Positions 38,551-49,043 of a DNA stretch of 64,000 nt are shown here, piece by piece. Origin of the DNA: Planococcus shenhongbingii (GTDB taxonomy: Bacteria > Bacillota > Bacilli > Bacillales_A > Planococcaceae); the NCBI RefSeq assembly GCF_030413635.1, contig NZ_CP129235.1:1-64000 (forward strand). Direction: 5' to 3'. Each line of letters opens with the position of its first letter. Position 1 is the stretch's first letter. The notes beneath the pieces are model-generated. The model saw only the letters and a list, made by a program, of their open reading frames with translations. It ran no database searches and was not told where the DNA came from. A program made the position numbers and the translations under genes.

Positions 38551-40674
38551 ATGGCGGAGAATGTGATTACGACGAAAAAAAATACCGTTGATCTGGATAA
38601 TCCTTCTTATTACAACAATCGAGAACTTAGCTGGCTTGCTTTTAACGAAAGGGTGCTGAGAGAAGCAATAGATGAACGCAATCCATTGCTGGAGCGTTTC
38701 AAATTTTTGTCAATTTTCAGTTCGAACCTCGACGAATTTTTTATGGTACGAGTAGCTGGTCTCCAAGATCAAGTAAAAGTAGGTTTTGCAGGGCCGGAAA
38801 ATAAAGCCGGCATGACTCCGAGGCAGCAATTGAAAGAAATCGGCAATAAAACTCATCAATTAGTAGAATTGCAGTATCAGACATTGCGCAATTTATTGAT
38901 TCCAAAAATGAGGCATGAAGGAGTCCGGATTTTCAAAATGGCGGAATTGGCGGACCGGGAGCTTAAAGAAATAGAAACATATTTCGATGAGCAGATTTTT
39001 CCTGTCCTTACGCCATTAGCAATTGATGCGTATCGGCCATTTCCCATGCTTTTGAATAGAAGCATCAATTTGGCAGTCCTGCTAAAAGATCAAGATGAAG
39101 AAGCAAAAAATCAATTTAAAACAGCGATTGTTCAAGTGCCGGCAGTACTCGATCGTTTTGTTTATTTGGACACCAAGGCAGGCAAGGAGCGCTTTGTTTT
39201 ATTAGAAGATGTTATTAGGCATTTTATTGGCAAGCTGTTTCAAGGCTTTACAGTGGCTTCTACATCGATTTTCCGTATCACTCGCAATGCCGACATGACA
39301 ATTCATGAGGAAGGCGCCCGCGACTTATTGAAAGAGATTGAAGAAGAGCTGAGGAAGCGTAAATGGGGGGCAGCGGTCCGTCTTGAAGTGCAAAAAGAAG
39401 GCATAGATCCCGAAATGCTGGCTTATTTAACAGAAGCCTTGGAAATTAGCAAAAAAGATGTGTATGAAATTGAAGGTCCATTGGATTTAACGCTGTTTTT
39501 CAATTTTTATAAAAAAATGGCTAAAACGCATAAGAAACTTGTCTACGAAAGCCGGATTTCTCAACCGCCTCGCGACTTGTCTTCTCATGAAGACATTTTT
39601 GATAAAGTGCTTGCACAAGACGTGTTTCTTCATCATCCATACGAATCATTTGAACCGGTCGTGGATTTTATGTCAAAAGCGGCTGATGATCCGGATGTAT
39701 TGGCGATTAAACAAACCCTGTACCGGGTTAGTGGGGATTCACCGATTATTAAAGCATTAAAAAGAGCGGCTGAAAATGGCAAGCAAGTCACTGTTTTGGT
39801 GGAACTCAAAGCGCGTTTCGATGAAGAGAACAATGTCCAATGGGCAAAAGAGCTGGAGCAAGCTGGATGCCATGTGATTTATGGTATGACCCATCTTAAA
39901 ACTCACAGCAAAATTACCTTGGTTGTACGCAAAAAGGATGGAGAAATAGCTCGTTTTGTACATCTGGGGACGGGCAATTACAACGATCAGACAGCGAAGA
40001 TTTACACGGACATGAGCCTATTCACTTCCGTACGGGAATTCGGGGTAGATGCGACCAACTTTTTCAATTTTTTGAGCGGCTATACCGAAAAGCCGGAATT
40101 CCATCATTTATCCGTAGCACCGTTCAGCATTCGAAAAGACTTTCTTGAATTGATCGAAGCGGAAATTCAATCCCATAAGAAATTTGGCAATGGCCGCATT
40201 ATCGCTAAAATGAATTCTTTGACCGATAAAGAACTCATCAAGAAATTATACGAAGCGTCGATCGAGGGAGTGAAAATTGACTTGATCGTCCGGGGAATTT
40301 GCTGCCTGCGCCCAGGGATTAAAGGCGTGAGTGAAAACATCCGTGTCAGAAGCATTGTCGGCCGCCTTTTGGAACATAGCCGAATTTATTATTTCTACCA
40401 TAATGGAGAAGAAAAGACGTTTTTGTCTTCGGCGGATATGATGACGCGAAATATGGAAAACCGCATTGAAATTTTATTCCCTGTTTACAGCGATCGAATC
40501 AAAGCTCAAATAGAGCATGTTTTGGAGATTGCGTTAAAAGATAATATGAAGGCGCGGGAACAAGATGCAACAGGGCAGTACCGTTATGTCAAAAAGAAAG
40601 ACGGAGAACCGGAAATCAATAGCCAGCTTGTGTTGTATGAAGAAGCATATCAAGTGGCAGAAGATGAGGAATAA
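38551..40674 (+). CDS. ppk1: Polyphosphate kinase 1
   Basis: Reversibly transfers the gamma phosphate of ATP to polyphosphate. The 707-aa protein has the N-terminal domain (NNRELSWLAFNERVL), the head domain and the two phospholipase-D-like catalytic domains. The phosphorylated histidine region THLKTHSKITLVVRK and the downstream FVHLGTGNYN are both present. The start is uncertain: an ATG at 38551 with AAAGG directly before it, or a GTG at 38563 just after GGCGGAG. It forms an operon with ppx. Confidence 0.94.
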   Translation: MAENVITTKKNTVDLDNPSYYNNRELSWLAFNERVLREAIDERNPLLERFKFLSIFSSNLDEFFMVRVAGLQDQVKVGFAGPENKAGMTPRQQLKEIGNKTHQLVELQYQTLRNLLIPKMRHEGVRIFKMAELADRELKEIETYFDEQIFPVLTPLAIDAYRPFPMLLNRSINLAVLLKDQDEEAKNQFKTAIVQVPAVLDRFVYLDTKAGKERFVLLEDVIRHFIGKLFQGFTVASTSIFRITRNADMTIHEEGARDLLKEIEEELRKRKWGAAVRLEVQKEGIDPEMLAYLTEALEISKKDVYEIEGPLDLTLFFNFYKKMAKTHKKLVYESRISQPPRDLSSHEDIFDKVLAQDVFLHHPYESFEPVVDFMSKAADDPDVLAIKQTLYRVSGDSPIIKALKRAAENGKQVTVLVELKARFDEENNVQWAKELEQAGCHVIYGMTHLKTHSKITLVVRKKDGEIARFVHLGTGNYNDQTAKIYTDMSLFTSVREFGVDATNFFNFLSGYTEKPEFHHLSVAPFSIRKDFLELIEAEIQSHKKFGNGRIIAKMNSLTDKELIKKLYEASIEGVKIDLIVRGICCLRPGIKGVSENIRVRSIVGRLLEHSRIYYFYHNGEEKTFLSSADMMTRNMENRIEILFPVYSDRIKAQIEHVLEIALKDNMKAREQDATGQYRYVKKKDGEPEINSQLVLYEEAYQVAEDEE

Positions 40675-40792
40675 GCTCGTACTGCTGCCTCTTTGAGATG
40701 CTCGAAGCCGGGCTGTGTCTACCATGTTCTAAGAGATTCATTTCCTGTATAGTTAAAGGGATTAAACATGAAGAAATCAGGTGAAGAAAAGA

Positions 40793-41428
40793 ATGGGTTA
40801 TTTGATTACGCTGGAAGGCGGAGAAGGATCCGGAAAAACCAGTATTTTAAAACGTCTGGCTTCTGCATTGGAGCAACAAGGACTTTCAGTTGTCTGTACA
40901 AGAGAACCGGGCGGGATTGATATTGCAGAACAAATCCGGAAAGTCATCTTGGATCGTGACAATGTCAAAATGGATGCACGGACAGAAGCTTTGCTATATG
41001 CCGCAGCAAGAAGGCAGCATTTAGTCGAGAAAGTTATTCCAGCCATTGAAGCTGGAAAAGTGGTTTTATGTGACCGTTACATAGATAGCAGTTTGGCGTA
41101 TCAAGGACATGCGAGAGGCCTTGGCATAAAAGAAATCTATGCTATCAATAAGTTTGCCATAGATGAATACATGCCGGATTTAACGCTTTATTTTGATGTA
41201 GACCCCAAAGTAGGGCTTGCCCGCATTGAAAAAGATGCAGGCCGGGAAGTCAACCGTTTGGATGTGGAATCGTTAAAATTCCATGAAGCGGTGCGTGAAG
41301 GCTATCAATTGCTTGTTGGACAGTATCCAGACCGGATTCAAGTGATTGATGCTGAAAGGGATATCGAGACGGTGTTCCAGTACGCTTTCCAGACAGTCAC
41401 TGATTTTATAAATCCACCCAGAATTTGA
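40793..41428 (+). CDS. tmk: Thymidylate kinase
   Basis: Phosphorylates dTMP to dTDP. The 211-aa protein has the P-loop GGEGSGKTS at residues 9-17, the DR(Y) motif [12 protein letters not shown] and the REPGG loop near residue 40. The ATG at 40793 ([10 protein letters not shown]) is 9 bases after AGGTG; the upstream GTG at 40781 overlaps that site. Tmk heads the conserved tmk-darA-holB-ricT-yabA neighbourhood. Confidence 0.95.
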   Translation: MGYLITLEGGEGSGKTSILKRLASALEQQGLSVVCTREPGGIDIAEQIRKVILDRDNVKMDARTEALLYAAARRQHLVEKVIPAIEAGKVVLCDRYIDSSLAYQGHARGLGIKEIYAINKFAIDEYMPDLTLYFDVDPKVGLARIEKDAGREVNRLDVESLKFHEAVREGYQLLVGQYPDRIQVIDAERDIETVFQYAFQTVTDFINPPRI

Positions 41429-41466
41429 TAAACGCTGGGAAGATATGCAGTGTAGGCTTTTCTTCA

Positions 41467-41475
41467 TGGTATACT
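41467..41475 (+). promoter_or_regulatory. Extended -10 promoter of darA
   Basis: TGGTATACT carries the TGn extension and a good -10, 36 bases before the start codon. No -35 is recognisable. Confidence 0.55.
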
Positions 41476-41504
41476 TATATAGAAGGAATACAGAAAAGGA
41501 GTGA

Positions 41505-41840
<336 letters not shown>

Positions 41841-41888
41841 ACATCCCTTAAGACGCAAAACGCGTTAAGTAATATATGTTAGATGAGA

Positions 41889-41922
41889 TACCCGTGCTCC
41901 CACTGGAACACGGGGTTTTTTA
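41889..41922 (+). terminator. Terminator after darA
   Basis: CCCGTG/CACGGG with a 12-base loop is followed by seven T residues. Confidence 0.75.
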
Positions 41923-41946
41923 CAAAGGCTGAATGAAGGTGAAAAT

Positions 41947-42939
41947 ATGCAAAAGACAATCGAAGAGTTTCAGGAAATGCAGCCGGTTGTGATGAAAAGA
42001 CTGCAAGGTGCCTATGCAAAAGATCGGTTGGCGCATGCTTATTTATTTGAAGGGCCAGCCGGTTCCGGATTAACAGAAGTGACTCATTTTTTTGTAAAGC
42101 TTCTGCTTTGCGAAGCTCCTATAAAAAATGTTCCATGTGAAACATGCCATAGTTGCCATCTCTATAATACAGGCAACCACCCAAGCATCGTCTTTATTGA
42201 GCCGGATGGACAAAATATCAAAATCGATCAGATCCGTGAATTGATTTTTAATATGAATAAAACGGGCTTTAGTACCGGCCGTAAAATATATGTAATTCAA
42301 GATGCAGACCGAATGAATAATGCCTCAGCTAATGCGTTATTGAAATTTTTAGAGGAACCCGAAATGAACGTTACCGCCATTTTGTTGACGGAACGACTCA
42401 ATGCCATCATGACGACAATCCGGTCGCGTTGCCAGATTGTATCGTTTCAGCCGCTGTCGCGGCCGAAAATGATGGAGCAGTTGCTTATCGGTGGCATGAC
42501 TGCTTCAATGGCTTCGACTGTTAGCATGGTGACACAAAATACCGAAGAGGCGGTGCGCTTAAGTTCGGATGAAGCTTTTATCCAACAGCGCAAAATTGTG
42601 TTAAAATTAATGGAAGCCATTAACAGCAATGTCCACGAGGCTCTTTTATTGCTGCAATCTGAATGGCTTCCAGTATTTAAAGAAAAAGAGGATACCGAAA
42701 GAGGGCTCGACATGTTATTATTTGCATATCGGGACATCGCTTCGGTAAAAGCGGGTCTTGAAACTGCGCGAACATATCCAGATATGGAAGAAACATGGAA
42801 GCAGTTGGCGCTTCAGCGTTCGTTTCCAGTATTATCTAAGCAATTGCAGGCGATTTTACAAGCCAAACAGCAATTGCCGCGCAATATGAATCGAACGCTG
42901 CTCATGGAGCAGTTAATGCTGAACCTGCGGGAGGGATAA
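41947..42939 (+). CDS. holB: DNA polymerase III delta prime subunit
   Basis: Non-catalytic clamp-loader subunit that completes the DnaX-delta-delta prime pentamer. The 330-aa protein resembles DnaX, with a degenerate P-loop (GPAGSGLTE at 36-44, lacking the lysine), a zinc site of C55, C64, C67 and C70, and the SRC arginine-finger motif IRSRCQIV. AAGGTGA precedes the ATG. It runs 4 bases from ricT, so holB, ricT and yabA are one transcript. Confidence 0.94.
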   Translation: MQKTIEEFQEMQPVVMKRLQGAYAKDRLAHAYLFEGPAGSGLTEVTHFFVKLLLCEAPIKNVPCETCHSCHLYNTGNHPSIVFIEPDGQNIKIDQIRELIFNMNKTGFSTGRKIYVIQDADRMNNASANALLKFLEEPEMNVTAILLTERLNAIMTTIRSRCQIVSFQPLSRPKMMEQLLIGGMTASMASTVSMVTQNTEEAVRLSSDEAFIQQRKIVLKLMEAINSNVHEALLLLQSEWLPVFKEKEDTERGLDMLLFAYRDIASVKAGLETARTYPDMEETWKQLALQRSFPVLSKQLQAILQAKQQLPRNMNRTLLMEQLMLNLREG

Positions 42940-42943
42940 GCAA

Positions 42944-43756
42944 TTGTATAATGTCATTGGTGTCCGCTTTAAAAAGGCGGGTAAAATATATTATTTTGAC
43001 CCAGGAGAATTTGCGATTGAAAAAGACGATTATGTCATCGTAGAAACTGCAAGGGGTATAGAATACGGAAAAGTTGTTGTGCCGGTAAAAACGGTTGAGG
43101 AAAATGATGTTGTGCTGCCATTGAAACAAGTGGTACGCGTAGCGACTGACCGGGACCGCCAGCAAGTAGAAGAAAATCGCTTGGAAGCAGGACGTGCTTT
43201 CGAAATGGGCACGCAAAAAATCGAAGAGCATCGCTTGGAGATGAAATTAGTAGATGTGGAATATACATTTGACCGCAATAAAGTCATCTTTTATTTCACA
43301 GCAGAAGGACGCGTCGATTTCCGCAATTTGGTTAAGGATTTAGCTTCCATTTTCCGGACTCGCATTGAACTTCGGCAAATTGGGGTAAGAGATGAAGCGA
43401 AAATGCTGGGCGGTATTGGCCCTTGCGGCCGGATGCTTTGTTGCTCAACATTCCTGGGCGACTTTGAGCCGGTATCGATTAAAATGGCAAAAGATCAAAA
43501 TCTGTCTCTGAATCCATCGAAAATTTCCGGGTTATGCGGACGTTTGATGTGCTGCCTGAAATACGAGAACGACGAATATGAAACTGCTAAAAAAGAAATG
43601 CCGGATGTTGGTGCCCGTGTCACAACTCCAGACGGGGAAGGCCGCGTTGTTGGCATGAATATTTTAGAGCGTGTGTTAAAAATTCGCTTAGCTGAGCAAG
43701 AACAGACATTAGAATACTCATTAAGTGAGATAATGGGCCAAGGAACGAGAGCGTGA
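42944..43756 (+). CDS. ricT: RicT (YaaT), PSP1-domain regulator
   Basis: A 270-aa cytosolic protein that with RicA and RicF forms an iron-sulfur complex controlling RNase Y and, in B. subtilis, sporulation and biofilm phosphorelay activity. The cysteine-rich PSP1 core GPCGRMLCCSTFLG and SGLCGRLMCCLKYEN supplies the cluster ligands. The TTG start (MYNVIGVRFKKAG) follows GGGAGGG. The gene is kept here although spore-specific neighbours are lost, consistent with its RNA-processing role. Confidence 0.95.
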   Translation: MYNVIGVRFKKAGKIYYFDPGEFAIEKDDYVIVETARGIEYGKVVVPVKTVEENDVVLPLKQVVRVATDRDRQQVEENRLEAGRAFEMGTQKIEEHRLEMKLVDVEYTFDRNKVIFYFTAEGRVDFRNLVKDLASIFRTRIELRQIGVRDEAKMLGGIGPCGRMLCCSTFLGDFEPVSIKMAKDQNLSLNPSKISGLCGRLMCCLKYENDEYETAKKEMPDVGARVTTPDGEGRVVGMNILERVLKIRLAEQEQTLEYSLSEIMGQGTRA

Positions 43757-43768
43757 GGTGGTTTTTAA

Positions 43769-44128
43769 GTGAAAGAGAAGAACTTTTTAGACACGGTCAT
43801 GGATTTTGAACAGCAATTAGAATCGATGCAAGAGCAGTTTCGTGAATTGAAAGCGGTAGTGGCCCATACGATGGAAGAACATCATGCCCTGCAGCTTGAA
43901 AATCATCATTTGCGGGCACGTTTGGATGAACTTCATAAAGCGGTTCCGGAAACAGCAGTTGTGGATCCGGTAAAACTGAAAAAAGCAGCTATGGATATCG
44001 GAGAAGGCTACGATAACTTGGCACGTTTATACCATGAAGGTTACCATGTATGCCATGTGCATTTTGGCAGTTCACGAAAAGGCGATGATTGCCTGTTTTG
44101 CCTGTCGTTTTTAAACAAGCAAAACTGA
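43769..44128 (+). CDS. yabA: Replication initiation control protein YabA
   Basis: Negative regulator of DnaA that bridges DnaA and the DnaN clamp. The 119-aa protein has an N-terminal leucine-zipper coiled coil (about residues 5-60, with [16 protein letters not shown]) and a C-terminal zinc-binding domain with CHVHF and CLFCLSF cysteines and histidines. Its length equals that of B. subtilis YabA. The start is GTG after GAGGTGG. Its partners DnaA and DnaN are encoded at the left end of the window. Confidence 0.95.
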   Translation: MKEKNFLDTVMDFEQQLESMQEQFRELKAVVAHTMEEHHALQLENHHLRARLDELHKAVPETAVVDPVKLKKAAMDIGEGYDNLARLYHEGYHVCHVHFGSSRKGDDCLFCLSFLNKQN

Positions 44129-44131
44129 AAG

Positions 44132-44245
44132 AAAGCGGAAGCGCCTGTTCAGCTCTGATAAGTATAAGACAGACCAGTGAAGCGGCGTTCTTTGCTGCAT
44201 AACTGGGCTGCTTATGACCCGAGAGACTGGCTCTTGCAGCTGGAC
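44132..44245. repeat. Folded intergenic element, probable interspersed repeat
   Basis: The sequence from GCGGAAGCGCCTGTTCAGC to CTTGCAGCTGGAC can fold into a long imperfect hairpin: CCAGT with ACTGG, GCGGC with GCTGC, ATAAG with CTTAT, and CTCT with AGAG. The wording closely resembles an intergenic repeat I recall from several Bacillales genomes, but I cannot confirm this. An open reading frame across it (44177-44440) has no protein-like features. Confidence 0.5.
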
Positions 44246-44251
44246 AACAAT

Positions 44252-44292
44252 AAAAAAAGGCTCCGACACTTTTTGTGGCGGCAGCCTTTTAT
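44252..44292 (+). terminator. Terminator between yabA and trmN6
   Basis: AAAGGCTCCGACAC/GTGGCGGCAGCCTTTT, an imperfect long stem ending in T residues and flanked by an A run, may work in both directions. Confidence 0.65.
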
Positions 44293-44313
44293 TATGTATA
44301 AGGAGGTGGAAAG

Positions 44314-45051
44314 ATGTTATTGGATGACGAAAGACTGGATTATTTATTGGCGGAAGATTTGCGGATCATCCAAAGTCCATCCGTGTTCTCATTCTCGCTG
44401 GATGCGGTACTTCTTGCTCGGTTTGCCTATGTGCCGCTAAAACGCGGAAAAATCGTGGACTTATGTACGGGCAATGGAGCCATTCCGTTGTTCTTAAGCG
44501 CTAGAACGGAATCTTCCATCATTGGGGTGGAACTTCAGGAACGGCTTGCCTACATGGCACGCAGAAGCGTGGAATATAACGGTTTGCACCAGCAAATCAG
44601 CATTATTGAAGGCGATGTAAAGGAAATCCCGGCTCAGCTTGGAATTGAGAAATTCGATGTAGTAACCTGTAATCCTCCTTATTTTCCTGCGCATGAAATG
44701 AGTGATAAAAACCTCAGTGAACATATGGCAATTGCCCGCCACGAACTCTATTTAACCCTGGATGAATCTGTCGAGGCCGCCAGCAAGCTTCTGAAACAAG
44801 GCGGGAAAGCAGCGTTTGTGCACCGCTCTGGACGCCTCATTGATATCATCACAGCCATGCGTGCGAATCGGCTGGAGCCGAAAAGGGTTCGTTTGGTTTA
44901 CCCAAAAGCCGGGAAAGAAGCGAATACACTGTTAATTGAAGGCATAAAAGACGGCAAGCCGGATTTGAAAATCCTGCCGCCGCTGATTGTTTATGGAGAG
45001 AACGGGGAATATACAGAAGAAGTGAGAGAATTGCTTTATGGAAGCGAATAA
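44314..45051 (+). CDS. trmN6: tRNA1(Val) adenine-37-N6-methyltransferase-like (YabB)
   Basis: Rossmann-fold SAM-dependent methyltransferase. The 245-aa protein has motif [10 protein letters not shown] at residues 49-57 and the N6-adenine signature N120-P-P-Y123. It resembles E. coli TrmN6 (YfiC), which methylates A37 of tRNA-Val, and sits before yazA and rsmI as in B. subtilis. The RNA target in Gram-positives is inferred. AAGGAGG lies before the ATG. It overlaps yazA by 14 bases. Confidence 0.88.
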   Translation: MLLDDERLDYLLAEDLRIIQSPSVFSFSLDAVLLARFAYVPLKRGKIVDLCTGNGAIPLFLSARTESSIIGVELQERLAYMARRSVEYNGLHQQISIIEGDVKEIPAQLGIEKFDVVTCNPPYFPAHEMSDKNLSEHMAIARHELYLTLDESVEAASKLLKQGGKAAFVHRSGRLIDIITAMRANRLEPKRVRLVYPKAGKEANTLLIEGIKDGKPDLKILPPLIVYGENGEYTEEVRELLYGSE

Positions 45052-45307
45052 GCATTATTTTTATGTGCTTGAATGTGCCGACGGTTCTTACTATGCCGGT
45101 TATACCAATGACCTGCAGAAACGGCTGGAAGCTCATAACAGTGGAAAGGGCGCGAAATATACACGAGCCAAAGGTCCGGTCAAAATGATTCACCATGAAA
45201 GTTTTGATGCAAAGCCCGCAGCGATGAAAGCGGAATATGCCTTCAAGCAATTATCGAAACCGAAAAAAATCCGCTATATTGCTGAAGGAAAGGAAGATGG
45301 CAAATGA
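45038..45307 (+). CDS. yazA: GIY-YIG domain protein YazA
   Basis: An 89-aa single-domain GIY-YIG nuclease of the UPF0213 family. [16 protein letters not shown] contains the two tyrosine-containing half motifs, and E65 in KAEYAFK is the probable metal ligand. The biological substrate is unknown. The gene overlaps both neighbours, including rsmI by 4 bases, so trmN6-yazA-rsmI is one operon devoted mainly to RNA modification. Confidence 0.9.
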   Translation: MEANKHYFYVLECADGSYYAGYTNDLQKRLEAHNSGKGAKYTRAKGPVKMIHHESFDAKPAAMKAEYAFKQLSKPKKIRYIAEGKEDGK

Positions 45308-46173
45308 AGTCCCAGAAAAGTTTTGTGGAAAACAAAGCGACACTGTATTTAGTAGCAACGCCGATCGGCAATTTGGAAGACATGACCGTAAGAGCCATCC
45401 GCATTTTAAAAGAAGTGGACATCATTGCAGCGGAAGACACCCGCAACACGAAAAATTTATGCAATTACTTTGATATTCAAACCAAGCTCGTCAGCTATCA
45501 TGAGCATAATCAAGACAGCGGCGGCTATAAAATTCTTTCTTATTTGCATGAAGGAAAGTCGGTGGCATTGGTTAGTGATGCCGGTATGCCATGCATTTCA
45601 GATCCAGGAGAAGATATCGTGCAGCGTGTGGTAGAAGAAGACTTTCCGGTAGTGCCAGTTCCTGGTGCCAATGCCGCGCTTAGTGCATTGATTGCCTCTG
45701 GCATCAGCCCGCAGCCTTTCCTTTTTTATGGATTTTTATCACGCCATAAAAAAGAGCGCCATGCTGAACTGGAAACACTGAGCCAAAAAGAAGAAACCTT
45801 GATTTTTTACGAAGCGCCTCATAGATTAAAAGACAGTTTAAAAAGCGTGCAAAAAACTTTCGGCAATGAACGTAAAATTACCTTAGCCCGTGAAATCACA
45901 AAGAAGTTTGAAGAGTTTTTACGCGGCACCATTGAAGAGGCTGTAGAGTGGGCAGAAGAGAATACTATTCGAGGAGAATTTTGCATTATTATAGAAGGAA
46001 ACGATTCTCCCGATATCGTTGAACAAGAGAAATGGTGGGAGCATTTATCGATTGCCGCTCATGTAGATGAACTGATGGAGAAGAAACAATTGACTTCTAA
46101 AGAAGCAATTAAAGAAGTGTCGCAGGAACGCAATCTAGCAAAACGGGATGTTTATCAGGCATATCATATATAA
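45304..46173 (+). CDS. rsmI: 16S rRNA 2'-O-ribose C1402 methyltransferase
   Basis: Methylates the 2' hydroxyl of C1402 in the ribosomal decoding centre. The 289-aa protein belongs to the tetrapyrrole-methylase fold: TLYLVATPIGNLEDMT at the N-terminus, AAEDTRNTKNL, the SAM loop VSDAGMPCISDPG and VPGANAALSALIASG. The start codon overlaps the yazA stop (ATGA). RsmH, its base-modifying partner, is not in the window. The gene ends in the terminator shared with abrB. Confidence 0.95.
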   Translation: MKSQKSFVENKATLYLVATPIGNLEDMTVRAIRILKEVDIIAAEDTRNTKNLCNYFDIQTKLVSYHEHNQDSGGYKILSYLHEGKSVALVSDAGMPCISDPGEDIVQRVVEEDFPVVPVPGANAALSALIASGISPQPFLFYGFLSRHKKERHAELETLSQKEETLIFYEAPHRLKDSLKSVQKTFGNERKITLAREITKKFEEFLRGTIEEAVEWAEENTIRGEFCIIIEGNDSPDIVEQEKWWEHLSIAAHVDELMEKKQLTSKEAIKEVSQERNLAKRDVYQAYHI

Positions 46174-46207
46174 AAAACCGGAGCGCTGGAAGCGTTCCGG
46201 TTTTTTA
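46172..46207. terminator. Bidirectional terminator rsmI / abrB
   Basis: AAAAAACCGGA-GCG/CGTTCCGGTTTTTT forms a stem with A and T runs at both ends, between convergent genes. Confidence 0.9.
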
Positions 46208-46217
46208 CCGTCTTGAC

Positions 46218-46496
46218 TTATTTTTTCAAGTTGTTTTGAATCTCTTTTACTAGCATTTCTGCGCCTTCTGGGCTTAGAATCAGCTTACCGCCAACCAACT
46301 GCATGTTGTCATCGGATACTTCTCCTGTCACAGCACAAGTCATATTAGGTAAATATTTTTTTAGAATAATTTTATCGTCGTCAACGTAAATTTCCAAAGC
46401 ATCTTTTTCTGCGATTCCTAAAGTGCGGCGCAATTCAATTGGAATTACCACTCGGCCTAGTTCATCAACTTTACGTACAATACCTGTCGATTTCAT
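46218..46496 (-). CDS. abrB: Transition-state regulator AbrB
   Basis: A 92-aa DNA-binding tetramer that represses post-exponential genes during growth. The SpoVT-AbrB swapped-hairpin domain is clear in MKSTGIVRKVDELGRVVIPIE and RRTLGIAEKDALEIYV. The C-terminal half supports multimerisation. GAAGGGAG precedes the minus-strand ATG. Its orientation between rsmI and metS matches B. subtilis. A 17-spaced promoter and two tandem Spo0A boxes lie upstream, so the Spo0A-AbrB circuit seems to be kept. Confidence 0.96.
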   Translation of the reverse strand: MKSTGIVRKVDELGRVVIPIELRRTLGIAEKDALEIYVDDDKIILKKYLPNMTCAVTGEVSDDNMQLVGGKLILSPEGAEMLVKEIQNNLKK

Positions 46497-46530
46497 AATA
46501 ATAATCTCCCTTCAAATTTGTCGGATGTTT

Positions 46531-46547
46531 TTCGTCAAAATTCGACA
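46531..46547 (-). promoter_or_regulatory. Tandem Spo0A boxes in the abrB leader
   Basis: On the minus strand TGTCGAA-TTT-TGACGAA gives two heptamers that both fit the 0A-box consensus TGNCGAA. They lie about 15-30 bases downstream of the predicted abrB start point. In B. subtilis phosphorylated Spo0A represses abrB from tandem 0A boxes in the same place. Confidence 0.78.
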
Positions 46548-46567
46548 TTTACCACTTCCTGTCATAA

Positions 46568-46596
46568 ATCATACCAAGTACTGGCAATTTGGTCAA
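46568..46596 (-). promoter_or_regulatory. Promoter of abrB
   Basis: On the minus strand TTGACC (46591-46596) and TATGAT (46568-46573) are separated by 17 bases, placing the transcript start near 46561. Confidence 0.78.
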
Positions 46597-46732
46597 TATA
46601 AAACTATCGAAATTATAATAAATTTTTACATTATATGACGCAAAATTGATGTTTAAAGTTATTTTTATTGTTAATCTGCCAGACTAAGGAGATATGAAAA
46701 AAACCGGGTCTTTTTTTAAATATTTACGCTAC

Positions 46733-46747
46733 TTCGTCAATGTCGAA
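46733..46747. promoter_or_regulatory. Inverted pair of 0A-like boxes before metS
   Basis: TTCGTCA-A-TGTCGAA is two inverted matches to the 0A-box consensus, about 90 bases before metS and 200 bases from the abrB boxes. No obvious promoter element is adjacent. Whether Spo0A binds here is unknown. Confidence 0.4.
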
Positions 46748-46796
46748 AAAAGGGTCTTGGAATTGAAAGATTGTACAATATTGGCGACTTCGTTAA

Positions 46797-48803
<2,007 letters not shown>

Positions 48804-48863
48804 AGAGAAATAATTATCCATAATAGTTCATTCCATAGAGTGAAAAAAGGATGTTTTGATTTT

Positions 48864-48898
48864 AAAAGGACCTGTAAGAAATTACAGGCCCTTTTTTA
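48864..48898 (+). terminator. Terminator after metS
   Basis: AAAAGGACCTGTAA/TTACAGGCCCTTTT with a 4-base loop and T run. Confidence 0.88.
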
Positions 48899-48906
48899 TT
48901 TTGTAT

Positions 48907-48972
48907 TTTATTGGCTCAATATGCCAATAAATGGATTGAATTGTTATACAAATAACATGTTTTGTTATACAA
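48907..48972. promoter_or_regulatory. Palindrome and 21-bp-spaced direct repeats before tatD
   Basis: TTTATTGGC/GCCAATAAA (48907-48931, 7-base gap) is a perfect 9-bp inverted repeat. Then TTGTTATACAA occurs twice, at 48941-48951 and 48962-48972, exactly 21 bases apart start to start (two helical turns). The second copy overlaps a plausible -10 (TTATAC). The cluster looks like operators for an unidentified regulator of tatD. Confidence 0.5.
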
Positions 48973-49043
48973 CTGTAATATTGGTGTGAAGAAAGAAACG
49001 AAGGAAACGATTAGAATAAGGTGTAATGTGAGGAGAATGCCTG

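Noticed and set aside
44177..44440. Open reading frame MKRRSLLHNWAAY between yabA and trmN6
   Set aside because: It runs through a folded repeat-like element and a terminator and into trmN6 in another frame.
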